64,000 nucleotides of DNA from an uncultured Pelagimonas sp. (lineage in GTDB: Bacteria; Pseudomonadota; Alphaproteobacteria; Rhodobacterales; Rhodobacteraceae), in the NCBI GenBank assembly GCA_947499735.1, contig CANMPP010000001.1, forward strand, positions 1,178,001 to 1,242,000. Reading direction: 5' to 3'. Below the pieces are notes generated by a model. The model searched no databases and was not told the origin of the DNA. It saw only the letters and a list, made by a program, of their open reading frames with translations. Both the position numbers and the translations under genes were made by a program. Of this stretch, positions 19,018 through 29,910 are shown in pieces; the stretch's first letter is position 1, and each line of letters opens with the position of its first letter.

Positions 19018-19040
19018 ACACATTATGAAGGGAACATTCC

Positions 19041-19268
19041 ATGGCACACAGCGCAGCACTTACCGATCTAACTTATCTTACTGAAAGCCAAGACCTGCCT
19101 ACACTGGCCGTCCTGGCCGTGCGCGCAGCTGCAACGATTGCAAAATGGAATGAGCGCCACGTCACGCGAAAGACGTTGAAAACCTTGCCCTACCATCTGT
19201 TGGATGACGTCGGCATTACCCCCGAAATGGCCCGTCGTGAGGCGGGTCGTCGGTTCTGGCAGAGCTAA
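19041..19268 (+). CDS. DUF1127 small protein
   Basis: Peptide of 75 residues with a C-terminal DUF1127 domain: WNERHVTRKTLKTLPYHLLDDVGI, in pieces WNERHVTRKTLKTL and PYHLLDDVGI, followed by MARREAGRRFW. Short DUF1127 proteins in alphaproteobacteria bind RNA or influence RNA turnover and phosphate or one-carbon responses; the role of this longer form is unknown. It is divergent from the MocR gene, has GAAGGGAAC as ribosome site, and ends at a strong terminator, so it is a single-gene unit probably controlled by MocR. Confidence 0.85.
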   Translation: MAHSAALTDLTYLTESQDLPTLAVLAVRAAATIAKWNERHVTRKTLKTLPYHLLDDVGITPEMARREAGRRFWQS

Positions 19269-19297
19269 ACCCTGACTCTGACTGAACCTCTTCCTGG

Positions 19298-19328
19298 CGG
19301 GTGCGGGTCCTCTCCGCACCCGTTTTTT
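19298..19328 (+). terminator. Intrinsic terminator after the DUF1127 gene
   Basis: CGGGTGCGG and CCGCACCCG form a perfect 9-bp stem with a 7-base loop, followed by six T. It lies 30 bases after the stop. Confidence 0.9.
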
Positions 19329-19396
19329 GTTTGTACGACATCAACACCACCATCCAGTAGGTTTTCAAAGCACTCAAAACCCTCTACATCGCCCCT

Positions 19397-20743
19397 ATGA
19401 CAGAGACATTACATATCGTAGGCGGCGGCATGGCCGGCTCAGAGGCGGCGTGGCAAGCAGCGGAACGTGGCATCAAAGTGGTGCTGCACGAAATGCGTCC
19501 TAAGGTCGAAACATTTGCCCATCAAACAGGCAAAATGGGGGAAATGGTGTGTTCCAATTCCTTTCGTTCGGACGATCATGAACAAAATGCCGTTGGCTTG
19601 CTCCATTGGGAAATGTTGCAAGCTGGTGGATTGATCATGCAACAGGCCTACAAACACCGCCTGCCTGCAGGTGGCGCATTGGCCGTTGATCGCGAAGCGT
19701 TTTCTCAAGGCGTTCACGATACGCTGATGGGCCATGACAATATCTCAGTGTCTTTAGAAGAAATCACCGAATTGCCAGATCAAGGGCAATGGATCATCGC
19801 CACGGGCCCTCTGACATCGGATGCTTTGGGACAAGCCATCGCTAAAGAAACCGGTGCAGATGCTTTGGCCTTTTTCGACGCGATCGCGCCTATTGTTTAC
19901 GCAGAAAGCATCAATATGGATGTGGCATGGCGCCAATCGCGTTATGACAAAGGCGAAACGGAAGAAGAGCAGAAAGCGTACCTAAACTGCCCTATGACAA
20001 AAGAGCAGTATGAGGCGTTCATTGATGCGCTTCTTGCTGCGGATAAAACCGAATTCCATGAGGGCGAAACCGCCAAGTATTTTGATGGATGCCTGCCGAT
20101 CGAGGTCATGGCAGAACGTGGTCGCGAAACCCTGCGTCATGGGCCAATGAAACCGGTTGGATTAACCAATCCACACAATCCCGATGAAAAAGCCTATGCG
20201 GTGGTACAATTGCGCCGCGATAACGCGCTTGGCACATTGTACAATATCGTCGGCTTTCAAACCAAAATGAAATACGGCGCACAAACCGCTGTTTTCAAAA
20301 CCATTCCAGGATTGGAAGATGCGTCCTTTGCCCGTCTTGGTGGGATCCACCGCAATACATTCCTAAATTCTCCAACCCTGTTGGACGCACAAATGCGCCT
20401 CAAATCCCGTCCTAATATCCGCTTTGCAGGGCAAATCACCGGGGTTGAGGGCTATGTAGAAAGCGCTGCAATGGGATTACTGGCCGGTCGGTTTGCGACG
20501 GCGGATATTGTATCTGGTACAATACCAGACGTCCCACAGGATAGCGCCCATGGCGCTCTGATCCACCACATCACTGGCGGCGCTGAAGCAAAAACATTCC
20601 AGCCAATGAATGTCAATTTCGGTCTATTTCGCCCGCTTGAAGGGATCAGAGGCGGTCGTAGAGGCCGAAAAGATCGATACAAAGCCTATTCAGATCGGGC
20701 CAAAACCGTTTGGCAGGACTGGCTGTCGGTACAAAACGGCTGA
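19397..20743 (+). CDS. trmFO: tRNA uracil-54 methyltransferase TrmFO
   Basis: Folate- and FAD-dependent enzyme that makes ribothymidine at position 54 of tRNA; 448 residues. FAD-binding [11 protein letters not shown] is at about 9-19, followed by the family blocks [18 protein letters not shown] and KEYEAF-like [13 protein letters not shown]. The C-terminal [11 protein letters not shown] and [10 protein letters not shown] are also typical. It lies five bases before gluQ, so two tRNA-modification genes form a pair. Confidence 0.95.
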   Translation: MTETLHIVGGGMAGSEAAWQAAERGIKVVLHEMRPKVETFAHQTGKMGEMVCSNSFRSDDHEQNAVGLLHWEMLQAGGLIMQQAYKHRLPAGGALAVDREAFSQGVHDTLMGHDNISVSLEEITELPDQGQWIIATGPLTSDALGQAIAKETGADALAFFDAIAPIVYAESINMDVAWRQSRYDKGETEEEQKAYLNCPMTKEQYEAFIDALLAADKTEFHEGETAKYFDGCLPIEVMAERGRETLRHGPMKPVGLTNPHNPDEKAYAVVQLRRDNALGTLYNIVGFQTKMKYGAQTAVFKTIPGLEDASFARLGGIHRNTFLNSPTLLDAQMRLKSRPNIRFAGQITGVEGYVESAAMGLLAGRFATADIVSGTIPDVPQDSAHGALIHHITGGAEAKTFQPMNVNFGLFRPLEGIRGGRRGRKDRYKAYSDRAKTVWQDWLSVQNG

Positions 20744-20748
20744 AGCGG

Positions 20749-21618
20749 ATGGGTACATTCGTCACCCGCTTTGCCCCTTCTCCTACGGGACCGCTGCATT
20801 TGGGCCATGCCTATTCCGCGCTTTTGGCGCATGACATGGCGATTGCAGCGGGTGGGACATTCCTATTGCGCATCGACGATTTGGACCAAAGCCGTGCGCG
20901 CGCTGAATGGGAAACACAACTGAAGGATGACCTAGCTTGGCTTGGCATCACTTGGCCGGAACCCTGTCGAAAAGAATCCGATTGCCAATCTGAATATGAT
21001 GCGGCTTTGGACCAGTTGTGGGATATGGGGCTGCTTTATTCCTGTTCTTGTTCGCGGCGCGACATCCGCGACGCCGCCAATGCACCACAGGAAGGCGCCC
21101 CACTCATCGGGCCTGATGGTATAATTTATCCCGGCACATGTCGCATGGAACAGGACACAACGTCCCCGCGACCAAAGGGACAAACCCTGCGTTTGAACAC
21201 TGCGCGGGCCCTTGAACGATTACATATGTCGGAACTAAATTTCACCGAAACGGGACCCAATCATACAGGAACGGTTCGGATCGAGCCCGGCTTTTTGATC
21301 AAACATGTTGGTGATGTTGTGCTCGCGCGCAAAGATATGGGCGCGGCCTATCATCTGGCGGTCGTCGTAGATGATGCCAAACAAGGCATCACCCATGTGG
21401 TTCGTGGCGCGGATTTATTTGAAGCAACCTATATCCACGTCTTGCTGCAAGCCCTGCTCGATTTACCTCAGCCGATCTATCACCATCATGATCTGATCCG
21501 TGATGATGCCGGCAAACGCCTTGCGAAGCGTGACGATTCAAAAGCAATCTCAAAATATCGATCAGAAGGCGCAAGCCCTGATGGCATCCGCCATATGGTT
21601 GGTTTGGACCTTAATTAG
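20749..21618 (+). CDS. gluQ: Glutamyl-Q tRNA(Asp) synthetase
   Basis: Attaches glutamate to queuosine in tRNA-Asp; 289 residues, lacking the anticodon-binding half of GltX. The HIGH-like motif is PLHLGHAYSA and the KMSKS-like motif is KRLAKRDD. Zinc ligands are visible as CSCSRRD and YPGTCR. The start at 20749 gives the conserved TRFAPSPTG opening; an in-frame start upstream would overlap trmFO. The substrate tRNA-Asp(GTC) is encoded twice elsewhere in this window. Confidence 0.93.
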   Translation: MGTFVTRFAPSPTGPLHLGHAYSALLAHDMAIAAGGTFLLRIDDLDQSRARAEWETQLKDDLAWLGITWPEPCRKESDCQSEYDAALDQLWDMGLLYSCSCSRRDIRDAANAPQEGAPLIGPDGIIYPGTCRMEQDTTSPRPKGQTLRLNTARALERLHMSELNFTETGPNHTGTVRIEPGFLIKHVGDVVLARKDMGAAYHLAVVVDDAKQGITHVVRGADLFEATYIHVLLQALLDLPQPIYHHHDLIRDDAGKRLAKRDDSKAISKYRSEGASPDGIRHMVGLDLN

Positions 21619-21633
21619 TCCAAACCTTCTGCG

Positions 21634-22014
21634 TCACTTCATCGGTTTCATCAGTTCAACCTCTTCACCAGTCGTGACTGAGGTATAGAAACAAGAGCGA
21701 CGGTTCGTGTGGCAGGCTGGGCCTTCCTGATTGACCATGGCAAGCAAACAATCGCGATCACAGTCTACGCGCAGATCAACCAATTCCTGAGTATGCCCGG
21801 AACTTTCGCCCTTGATCCAAAAACTCTGGCGCGACCGGGACCAATAGGTGACCCGTTTGGTTTCAAGCGTTTTTTCAACGGCTTCGACATTCATCCAGGC
21901 AACCATCAGCACATCGCCGGTTTCTGCATCCTGCGCGATACAAGGGATGAGGCCTTTTTCATCATATTTCAGGCTTTTCGGATCAAACACAATCTGTCCC
22001 CTTTTGCTTTGCAT
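21634..22014 (-). CDS. hisI: Phosphoribosyl-AMP cyclohydrolase
   Basis: Third step of histidine synthesis, opening the purine ring of PR-AMP; 126 residues, the HisI-only form not fused to HisE. Zn/Mg ligands are in DCDRDCLLAMV, and further Cys/His sit in ACHTNRRSCFY. The YWSRSRQSFWIKGESSG block is diagnostic. It is convergent with gluQ and stands apart from other his genes. The divergent neighbour is the Fe-S scaffold gene. Confidence 0.95.
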   Translation of the reverse strand: MQSKRGQIVFDPKSLKYDEKGLIPCIAQDAETGDVLMVAWMNVEAVEKTLETKRVTYWSRSRQSFWIKGESSGHTQELVDLRVDCDRDCLLAMVNQEGPACHTNRRSCFYTSVTTGEEVELMKPMK

Positions 22015-22082
22015 CTTGCGTGCCTAAATATAGGGAAATTCCGCAAAGGAAAGCCCCAACATCCCGCGCAAAAGGCCAAGAC

Positions 22083-22532
22083 ATGACAGCAGAAACCGAC
22101 CTGATGAAGCTGTATTCACAGCGTATTTTGGCCTTGGCTGCGGATATCCCCCATCACGCACGCCTTGATGCGCCACAGGCCAGCGCAAAAAAACGCTCGC
22201 CGCTTTGCGGGTCGACCGTGACCGTGGATCTAGAGATGGACGGCGGCCGGATCACCAAGTTCGGTCAGGATGTAAAAGCCTGCGCTTTGGGTCAGGCGGC
22301 CGCATCCGTCGTGGCGCGTGTTGTCATTGGATGTACGTTCCCTGAAGTAAAAGCCGCCCGCGATGAATTGGCTGGCATGCTACAAGGTGGCAATGCGCCA
22401 TCTGCGCCTTTTGATGGGTTAGAGGTGCTGAAACCTGCGGCAGAATTTAAGAACCGTCATGCGTCGATTTTGTTATGTTTGGATGCCACGCTGGAAGCGG
22501 CACAAACCCTGATGGATCGCGAACACGCATAA
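22083..22532 (+). CDS. NifU/IscU-like iron-sulfur scaffold protein
   Basis: Protein of 149 residues related to the IscU/NifU N-terminal domain. Three Cys occur in the expected order: SPLCGSTV, VKACALGQAAAS and ILLCLDATLE. They correspond to the cluster ligands, although the motifs differ from classical IscU. Rhodobacterales carry such a divergent scaffold beside hisI. The start at 22083 gives MTAETDLMKLYS; a longer in-frame start at 22020 has no ribosome site. No cysteine desulfurase is nearby, so it may be an accessory scaffold. Confidence 0.78.
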   Translation: MTAETDLMKLYSQRILALAADIPHHARLDAPQASAKKRSPLCGSTVTVDLEMDGGRITKFGQDVKACALGQAAASVVARVVIGCTFPEVKAARDELAGMLQGGNAPSAPFDGLEVLKPAAEFKNRHASILLCLDATLEAAQTLMDREHA

Positions 22533-22542
22533 GCCTGTTTAC

Positions 22543-22578
22543 AAAAAAGCCGCCGCACTCCGGTATGGGAGGCGGCGG
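22543..22578 (-). terminator. Intrinsic terminator of the minus-strand SOS-type unit
   Basis: On the minus strand GCCGCC (complement of 22571-22576) and GGCGGC (complement of 22549-22554) form a GC-rich stem with further pairing inside, followed by a run of six T (complement of 22543-22548). Only the unit starting near 22900 can use it, since recG ends 400 bases upstream with the SOS-type promoter region between. Confidence 0.8.
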
Positions 22579-22705
22579 AAAAGGCGCATGTTTCAAAGTT
22601 GGGACAGGGCTCTTAAAGGACAGGCAGGGTCTTGTAAGAGCGCAGGCTAGCCTCAGGACAGGTGAGGCATCGCCTGAAACAGCGCGGACAGAAATTTTTC
22701 GAAAT
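22579..22705 (-). ncRNA. Structured 3' region with four CTGTCC repeats, possible sRNA
   Basis: Between the small ORF stop and the terminator, the minus strand carries CTGTCC four times (complements of 22602-22607, 22618-22623, 22656-22661 and 22686-22691). One copy is in a 7-base loop closed by the perfect stem GCCTCA/TGAGGC (22650-22655 with 22663-22668). Another lies within the loop of a second perfect 7-bp stem, GCTCTTA/TAAGAGC (22609-22615 with 22635-22641), where part of it may pair further. Exposed repeated C/U-rich loops are typical of bacterial regulatory RNAs. Whether this is only a 3' UTR or also a functional sRNA is inference. Confidence 0.45.
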
Positions 22706-22828
22706 TCAGAAGAAGGCTGGTAGGTGCAACGCCCCCATCAACATAACGATCAGGCAGCCAGCCCCAAGGATATCCTGCAGTAACGTTGAATGTGAACGTT
22801 TCACGGCATCTTTGACTATCGCAACCAT
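22706..22828 (-). CDS. 40-residue single-span membrane peptide, putative SOS-induced protein
   Basis: Unannotated small gene. The ATG at 22828 is preceded by GAGGAG with a 7-base spacer, an ideal ribosome site. The peptide has a basic N-terminal part (MVAIVKDAVKRSHS) and one hydrophobic segment (LGAGCLIVMLMGALH, then LPAFF) reaching the C-terminus. An overlapping 60-residue frame starting at 22835 sits directly on the ribosome site and lacks this pattern. A GTTC-N7-GTTC element lies about 90 bases upstream and a terminator 130 bases downstream, so it is a complete unit after recG. The design resembles SOS-induced membrane peptides such as SidA and TisB, but I recognise no homologue; function is inferred. 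Confidence 0.6.
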   Translation of the reverse strand: MVAIVKDAVKRSHSTLLQDILGAGCLIVMLMGALHLPAFF

Positions 22829-22857
22829 CGGTCATCTCCTCAGTTCTATGAAGATCT

Positions 22858-22875
22858 AGGATGACGCATCATCCT
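22858..22875 (-). other. Perfect hairpin in the leader of the small membrane peptide gene
   Basis: AGGATGA and TCATCCT enclose a 4-base loop in the predicted leader, ending about 17 bases before the ribosome site. It could influence translation or RNA stability. Seen directly; role inferred. Confidence 0.45.
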
Positions 22876-22915
22876 GTGTTGCACCTTTGTTCTCACATCG
22901 CAGAACACAAGTAAA

Positions 22916-22930
22916 GAACTTTTAAAGAAC
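22916..22930 (-). promoter_or_regulatory. LexA-type operator GTTC-N7-GTTC upstream of the small membrane peptide gene
   Basis: Minus strand reads GTTC, TTTAAAA, GTTC, a perfect match to the alphaproteobacterial LexA direct-repeat operator. The same class of element (GAAC-N7-GAAC) lies over the lexA promoter at 55905-55919 in this window. Further GTTC copies on the same strand sit nearby (complements of 22903-22906 and 22937-22940), with 9- and 6-base gaps, so the region is rich in half-sites. It lies between the recG stop and the small gene. Confidence 0.65.
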
Positions 22931-22980
22931 ATTTGAGAACAAAATGAGGCAAAACAAGAACACGATTATGAAAAATGCGG

Positions 22981-25071
22981 CTAACCAACTGAAATCAAAC
23001 GGATTGCTTCATCCTTTTTCATCAGCCACAAAAGATGGCGAACCGCCTGCCCCCGTTGGCTTGTCAGGTTAGGATCTGCTTCAAGAAACCGGCGAGCATC
23101 GCTTTGTGCGACCTGCATCAACGCAGATTGGCGTTCTAGGTCGGCAATTTGGAATCGCGGCAATCCCGATTGCACCGTTCCCAAAACATCACCAGCCCCA
23201 CGCATTTCGAGATCAACCTCGGAAATACGAAACCCGTCTTCAGTTTCCCGCATGGTCGTTAAACGCTTGGACCCCGTTTCGCTAAGCGGCGCTTGATACA
23301 GCAGCAAACATGTTGACGCCGCCGAGCCACGCCCCACGCGCCCCCGCAACTGGTGCAACTGCGCCAATCCAAAGCTTTCAGCGCGTTCAATCACCATGAT
23401 GGTCGCATTTGGCACATTGACGCCCACCTCAATGACAGTGGTTGCCACCAAAACTGATGTATTGCCCGCCACGAAATTGGCCATAGCTGCGTCTTTGTCG
23501 GCTGGTGGCATCTGGCCGTGTACCAATCCTACAACGTCTTCACCAAGGGCCGCACGTAGATGTTTAAAACGGTCCTCAGCCGACGACAGATCCGAAACCT
23601 CGCTATCTTCAACCAAAGGGCAAACCCAATAAGCCTGACGACCCTCAGACACAGCCCGTTTTAGATGTTCGACCACTTCTGAAATGCGATCTGTCGACAC
23701 CATGGCCGTTTGGATCGGTTTACGCCCGGCTGGTTTTTCATCCAGAACAGACACGTCCATGTCCCCGTAATTCGCCAATGCCAGAGACCGAGGAATCGGT
23801 GTTGCGGTCATCACCAAGACATCGACAGCCGCGCCTTTTTGCCCCAACTCCATCCGTTGCTTGACGCCAAAACGATGTTGTTCATCAATGATGGCCAGTC
23901 GCAGATCTGCAAATGCCACATCTCCCTGAAACACCGCATGCGTACCAACCAGGATTTGGATGTCGCCACGCGCCAGCGCCGCCAATTTAGCCTGTCGTTC
24001 CGCACCCTTATCCCGTCCCGTCAGGATTTCCAGCACCACGCCGGCCTTTTCGGCCAAGGGTTGTAATCCTTCCAAATGCTGACGCGCCAAGATTTCGGTG
24101 GGTGCCATCAAGACGCCCTGCCCGCCCGCTTCAACAGCCACAAGTAACGCCATTAAGGCCACAAGCGTTTTGCCCGAACCAACATCGCCCTGCAGCAATC
24201 GGTTCATTTTGTTTGTCGCCGCCAAATCCGCGCCAATTTCCGCGATGGCCCGGGTTTGCGCAGCCGTTGGCGCAAAAGGCAGGCTTTTAAGGACCCGATT
24301 TTGCAAACGCCCTGTCGCGACGGAAGACAGGCCCGACTTCGCACGCCGCGACGCGCGCGCCAGCCCCAATGTCACCTGATGTGCAAACAGTTCATCATAA
24401 GCCAGTCTTTGGCGCGCTGGTGCCTCAGCGGTCACATCATTCATATCAATGGGCGCATGTACTGAAATCAGCGCATCAAACCAATCTGGCCATCCCTTTT
24501 GCGCGATGAGATCAGGATCAATCCATTCACCCAGTTCTGGCAATTGCGTCATCAAATCCGCAGTCGCACGCGCCATAATTTTCTGCGTCACCCCTGCCGT
24601 CAAAGGATAAACCGGTTCGAACGGGGGGATTTCATCCGCCTCGTCCAAAGGCAGGACATGGTCTGGGTGAACCATTTGGGCCACGCCATCAAAGCTCTCA
24701 ACCTTGCCAGAAACAACACGTCGGCTGCCGACAGGTAAGATTTTTGTCAGATATGAATCATGGGATCGAAAGAACACCAAAGGAAACCGCAAAGCAGAAT
24801 CTTCTACATCGATCCGATACGGCGCCCCGCGTTTCGAGGGCGCACGATGCGCGATGACCTCAACCTCGACAGTTAAAACCGAAGGCAGATCTGCGCCTTG
24901 AACCGTGTCCCGAACCCGCCGTGAAATCCCCGTATGAGGCAAGGTAAAAAGCAAGTCGCGCGGCACCTCAACACCTAGGCCCTGCAATGCCTGTCCTGTT
25001 TTCGGACCAATACCATTCAGGGCCGTCAGATCACCAAAAAGCGACCAAAGGATTTCGGGACGTGTGCTCAT
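22981..25071 (-). CDS. recG: ATP-dependent DNA helicase RecG
   Basis: Branch-migration helicase acting on stalled forks and Holliday junctions; 696 residues. An N-terminal wedge/OB region covers about 1-250, with LNGIGPKTGQALQGLGV near the start. Walker A is QGDVGSGKTLVAL, the DEAD-like box is IIDEQHRFG, motif III is MTATPIPRSLAL, and the C-terminal helicase half ends with QLRGRVGRG. It follows ligA by about ten bases on the same strand. The stop is followed by the SOS-type operator of the next unit. Confidence 0.96.
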   Translation of the reverse strand: MSTRPEILWSLFGDLTALNGIGPKTGQALQGLGVEVPRDLLFTLPHTGISRRVRDTVQGADLPSVLTVEVEVIAHRAPSKRGAPYRIDVEDSALRFPLVFFRSHDSYLTKILPVGSRRVVSGKVESFDGVAQMVHPDHVLPLDEADEIPPFEPVYPLTAGVTQKIMARATADLMTQLPELGEWIDPDLIAQKGWPDWFDALISVHAPIDMNDVTAEAPARQRLAYDELFAHQVTLGLARASRRAKSGLSSVATGRLQNRVLKSLPFAPTAAQTRAIAEIGADLAATNKMNRLLQGDVGSGKTLVALMALLVAVEAGGQGVLMAPTEILARQHLEGLQPLAEKAGVVLEILTGRDKGAERQAKLAALARGDIQILVGTHAVFQGDVAFADLRLAIIDEQHRFGVKQRMELGQKGAAVDVLVMTATPIPRSLALANYGDMDVSVLDEKPAGRKPIQTAMVSTDRISEVVEHLKRAVSEGRQAYWVCPLVEDSEVSDLSSAEDRFKHLRAALGEDVVGLVHGQMPPADKDAAMANFVAGNTSVLVATTVIEVGVNVPNATIMVIERAESFGLAQLHQLRGRVGRGSAASTCLLLYQAPLSETGSKRLTTMRETEDGFRISEVDLEMRGAGDVLGTVQSGLPRFQIADLERQSALMQVAQSDARRFLEADPNLTSQRGQAVRHLLWLMKKDEAIRLISVG

Positions 25072-25081
25072 ACCCGCGCGC

Positions 25082-27415
<2,334 letters not shown>

Positions 27416-27525
27416 TCAACCGAATTGGTCTACTGATAGGCAGCTATTCGAATACGGTCCAGCCCCAACAATACGTGTCTGCTAAATAGGCGGCGGTGCC
27501 TCACGCTGAAACCAGCGTGAAACCC

Positions 27526-28239
27526 TTATGCGCTTGCAACCAGCTGACTGCTTTCTGGTGCAGGATCAGGATCACGCAGTACATAGCCACGTCCCCAAAC
27601 TGTTTCGATGTAATTGTCATCTTCAGTTGCTTCGCTCAACTTCTTACGAAGTTTACAGATAAACACGTCGATGATTTTCAACTCTGGCTCGTCCATACCA
27701 CCATACAAGTGGTTCAAGAACATTTCCTTCGTCAGGGTCGTTCCCTTGCGAAGAGACAGCAGTTCTAGCATTTGGTATTCTTTGCCGGTCAGGTGAACAG
27801 GCTTACCATTCGCTTCAACAGTCTTGGCATCAAGGTTCACTGCAATCTTACCTGTTTTGATAACAGATTGAGAATGACCTTTAGAACGACGGATGATCGC
27901 ATGGATACGCGCCACCAGTTCATCGCGATGGAATGGTTTTGTCAGATAGTCATCAGCACCAAAACCAAATCCTTTGATTTTATTTTCAGTGTCATCTGCA
28001 CCGGACAAAATCAAAATTGGCGTCTCAATCCGCGACATGCGCAATTGGCGCAGAACTTCGTGACCATTCATGTCAGGCAAGTTCAGGTCCAAAAGGATCA
28101 GATCATAGTCATACAACTTGGCGAGATCGATACCTTCTTCACCCATATCGGTTGTATAAACATTGAGGTTAGCGTGGTTAAGCATCAACTCGATGCTCTT
28201 TGCGGTTGTGGGATCGTCTTCAACCAGGAGTATGCGCAC
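27526..28239 (-). CDS. ctrA: Cell cycle response regulator CtrA
   Basis: OmpR-type master regulator of the alphaproteobacterial cell cycle; in Rhodobacterales it also controls motility and gene transfer agents. It has 237 residues: receiver with phospho-acceptor Asp51 in [11 protein letters not shown], and a C-terminal winged helix with [20 protein letters not shown] (20 residues) and [11 protein letters not shown]. The C-terminus ends in SSQLVASA; a hydrophobic Ala-rich end is typical of CtrA degradation by ClpXP. A CtrA-box-like element lies upstream, and sciP, its antagonist, is the next gene on that strand. Confidence 0.96.
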   Translation of the reverse strand: MRILLVEDDPTTAKSIELMLNHANLNVYTTDMGEEGIDLAKLYDYDLILLDLNLPDMNGHEVLRQLRMSRIETPILILSGADDTENKIKGFGFGADDYLTKPFHRDELVARIHAIIRRSKGHSQSVIKTGKIAVNLDAKTVEANGKPVHLTGKEYQMLELLSLRKGTTLTKEMFLNHLYGGMDEPELKIIDVFICKLRKKLSEATEDDNYIETVWGRGYVLRDPDPAPESSQLVASA

Positions 28240-28293
28240 TTTCGATCTCCGAAACTAAATTCATTGGGCAACATAATACCTGAACGAAAATGG

Positions 28294-28308
28294 TTAACAC
28301 ACCCTTAC
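28294..28308. promoter_or_regulatory. CtrA-box-like element upstream of ctrA
   Basis: TTAA, CACACCC, TTAC matches the CtrA site TTAA-N7-TTAA with one mismatch. Two GTTAAC palindromes (28293-28298 and 28313-28318) lie 20 bases apart over the same stretch, and TTAACCAT occurs on the minus strand. The site is about 55-70 bases before the ctrA start, consistent with autoregulation as known in Caulobacter. Confidence 0.5.
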
Positions 28309-28353
28309 TATCGTTAACGCTAGGACAAATTCTTTATCCTAACAAGCCAGTAA

Positions 28354-28626
28354 CTAACGATATTTCTGAACCTGCGTAACCTTTAACGCGGCTTCGCCAT
28401 GCGTTTCGACAGCATCCATCCAAATCTGCAGCTCTTCTTCGCTTAACCCATAGCGCTCTAACGCCTGATCTTGCGACAACAAACCGTAACATACGGCCTT
28501 CACAACCGCAGCCTTGCGGGATGCAACCCATCGACGTGTCGTCGTCGGTGGCAAATCAGCCCGCGTCATTACCGAACCGTCCGGCAATGTTACTGCCCTG
28601 GGTCCGTCTACTTTTCTCAAATACAT
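28354..28626 (-). CDS. sciP: SciP, DUF1153 inhibitor of CtrA-dependent transcription
   Basis: Small helix-turn-helix protein of 90 residues. In Caulobacter, SciP binds CtrA and blocks recruitment of RNA polymerase. The family core is present: LPDGSVMTRADLPP, TTRRWVASRKAAVVKAV, GLLSQDQALERYGLSEEEL and a terminal KVTQVQKYR. The start at 28626 fits the family length; a GTG 21 bases upstream is possible. It lies just before ctrA on the same strand with about 110 bases between, enough for a separate ctrA promoter. Confidence 0.92.
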   Translation of the reverse strand: MYLRKVDGPRAVTLPDGSVMTRADLPPTTTRRWVASRKAAVVKAVCYGLLSQDQALERYGLSEEELQIWMDAVETHGEAALKVTQVQKYR

Positions 28627-28747
28627 GGAACTACCCCGTAAACTCACTGGAGGGCATGAAAACCGTTCATGTTTAACGAGGAATAAAACGAGGGGTTGAG
28701 AGTAGTTCGGATTTTCCTATATTCTGAAACATCCTCAGGAGTCGGCC

Positions 28748-29884
28748 ATGAAAGATCATACATTAAATTCGCTGGGTTTCCCAAAGTCTCCAGCCGAAAC
28801 GCGCGTTGTCGTGGCCATGTCTGGCGGCGTTGATAGTTCTGTTGTGGCTGCACAATTGAAGGATGAAGGCTATGATGTCATTGGTGTGACATTACAGCTA
28901 TATGACCACGGCGCTGCTTTGGCCAAAAAAGGGGCCTGCTGCGCGGGAATTGATATTCACGACGCAAGACGTGTCGCCGAAGAAATGGATTTCCCCCACT
29001 ATGTCCTTGATTATGAAAACATTTTCAAAGATGCCGTGATTGACGAATTTGCAGACAGTTATCTGGGCGGGGCAACACCGGTTCCCTGTATTCGCTGTAA
29101 TGAGCGTGTCAAATTCAAAGACCTTTTGGAAACCGCGCGCGATCTCGACGCCGATTGCATGGCCACAGGTCACTATATCCAGCGCAAATCTGGCCCGATG
29201 AAAGCCGAACTTCACTCCGCTGCAGACGCGACGCGGGACCAAAGCTATTTCCTATTTTCGACCACGCAAGAACAATTAGAATTTTTGCGATTTCCTTTGG
29301 GCCATCTGCCGTCAAAGGACGCCACACGCGCGCTTGCACAGAAATATGGTTTACAAGTTGCCAATAAACCGGACAGTCAGGACATCTGTTTTGTACCTGA
29401 CGGTAACTATGCTTCCGTCATCGAAAAGCTTCGTCCGGGCGCGGGCCAGCCGGGCGATATCGTCCATGCAGATGGTCGGATTTTGGGACAACACAACGGT
29501 GTCATTCACTACACAATCGGGCAACGCCGCGGTCTTGGGATCGGGGGGTTGAGCGAACCGATCTATGTCGTGAAATTGGATGCGGACACGTCCCAAGTTG
29601 TGGTCGGCCCTAAAGAGATGCTGTCCACACGTACGGTGCCTATTCGCGAAATTAATTGGTTGGGGGATGAGCCCCTGATGTCGAAAAATGAATGGCATAT
29701 TTCGGTCAAAGTACGTTCAACACGCCCTCCAAGAGACGCGATTCTACGTCCAATTTCGGAAACTGAGGCCGAAGTTGACCTGCTGACACCCGAAGAAGGG
29801 GTCAGTCCGGGGCAAGCTTGTGTGTTCTACGACACAGAAAGCAGCCGAATTTTTGGTGGTGGATGGATCTGGCGCGGCAAATAA
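28748..29884 (+). CDS. mnmA: tRNA 2-thiouridylase MnmA
   Basis: Forms 2-thiouridine at position 34 of tRNA-Lys, -Glu and -Gln; 378 residues. The PP-loop is [13 protein letters not shown] (about 24-36). Catalytic Cys residues lie in [11 protein letters not shown] and [11 protein letters not shown]. The C-terminal beta-barrel has the usual [10 protein letters not shown] and ending segment GQACVFYD. It is divergent from sciP and convergent with the ketosynthase gene. Confidence 0.96.
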   Translation: MKDHTLNSLGFPKSPAETRVVVAMSGGVDSSVVAAQLKDEGYDVIGVTLQLYDHGAALAKKGACCAGIDIHDARRVAEEMDFPHYVLDYENIFKDAVIDEFADSYLGGATPVPCIRCNERVKFKDLLETARDLDADCMATGHYIQRKSGPMKAELHSAADATRDQSYFLFSTTQEQLEFLRFPLGHLPSKDATRALAQKYGLQVANKPDSQDICFVPDGNYASVIEKLRPGAGQPGDIVHADGRILGQHNGVIHYTIGQRRGLGIGGLSEPIYVVKLDADTSQVVVGPKEMLSTRTVPIREINWLGDEPLMSKNEWHISVKVRSTRPPRDAILRPISETEAEVDLLTPEEGVSPGQACVFYDTESSRIFGGGWIWRGK

Positions 29885-29910
29885 GACGCGCCAGGCGGAC
29901 GTGATTCGTC

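Noticed and set aside
22653-22835. 60-codon minus-strand frame overlapping the small membrane peptide gene
   Set aside because: Its ATG directly abuts the GAGGAG site with no spacer, and the composition lacks a membrane span. The frame starting at 22828 has ideal spacing and a clear hydrophobic segment.
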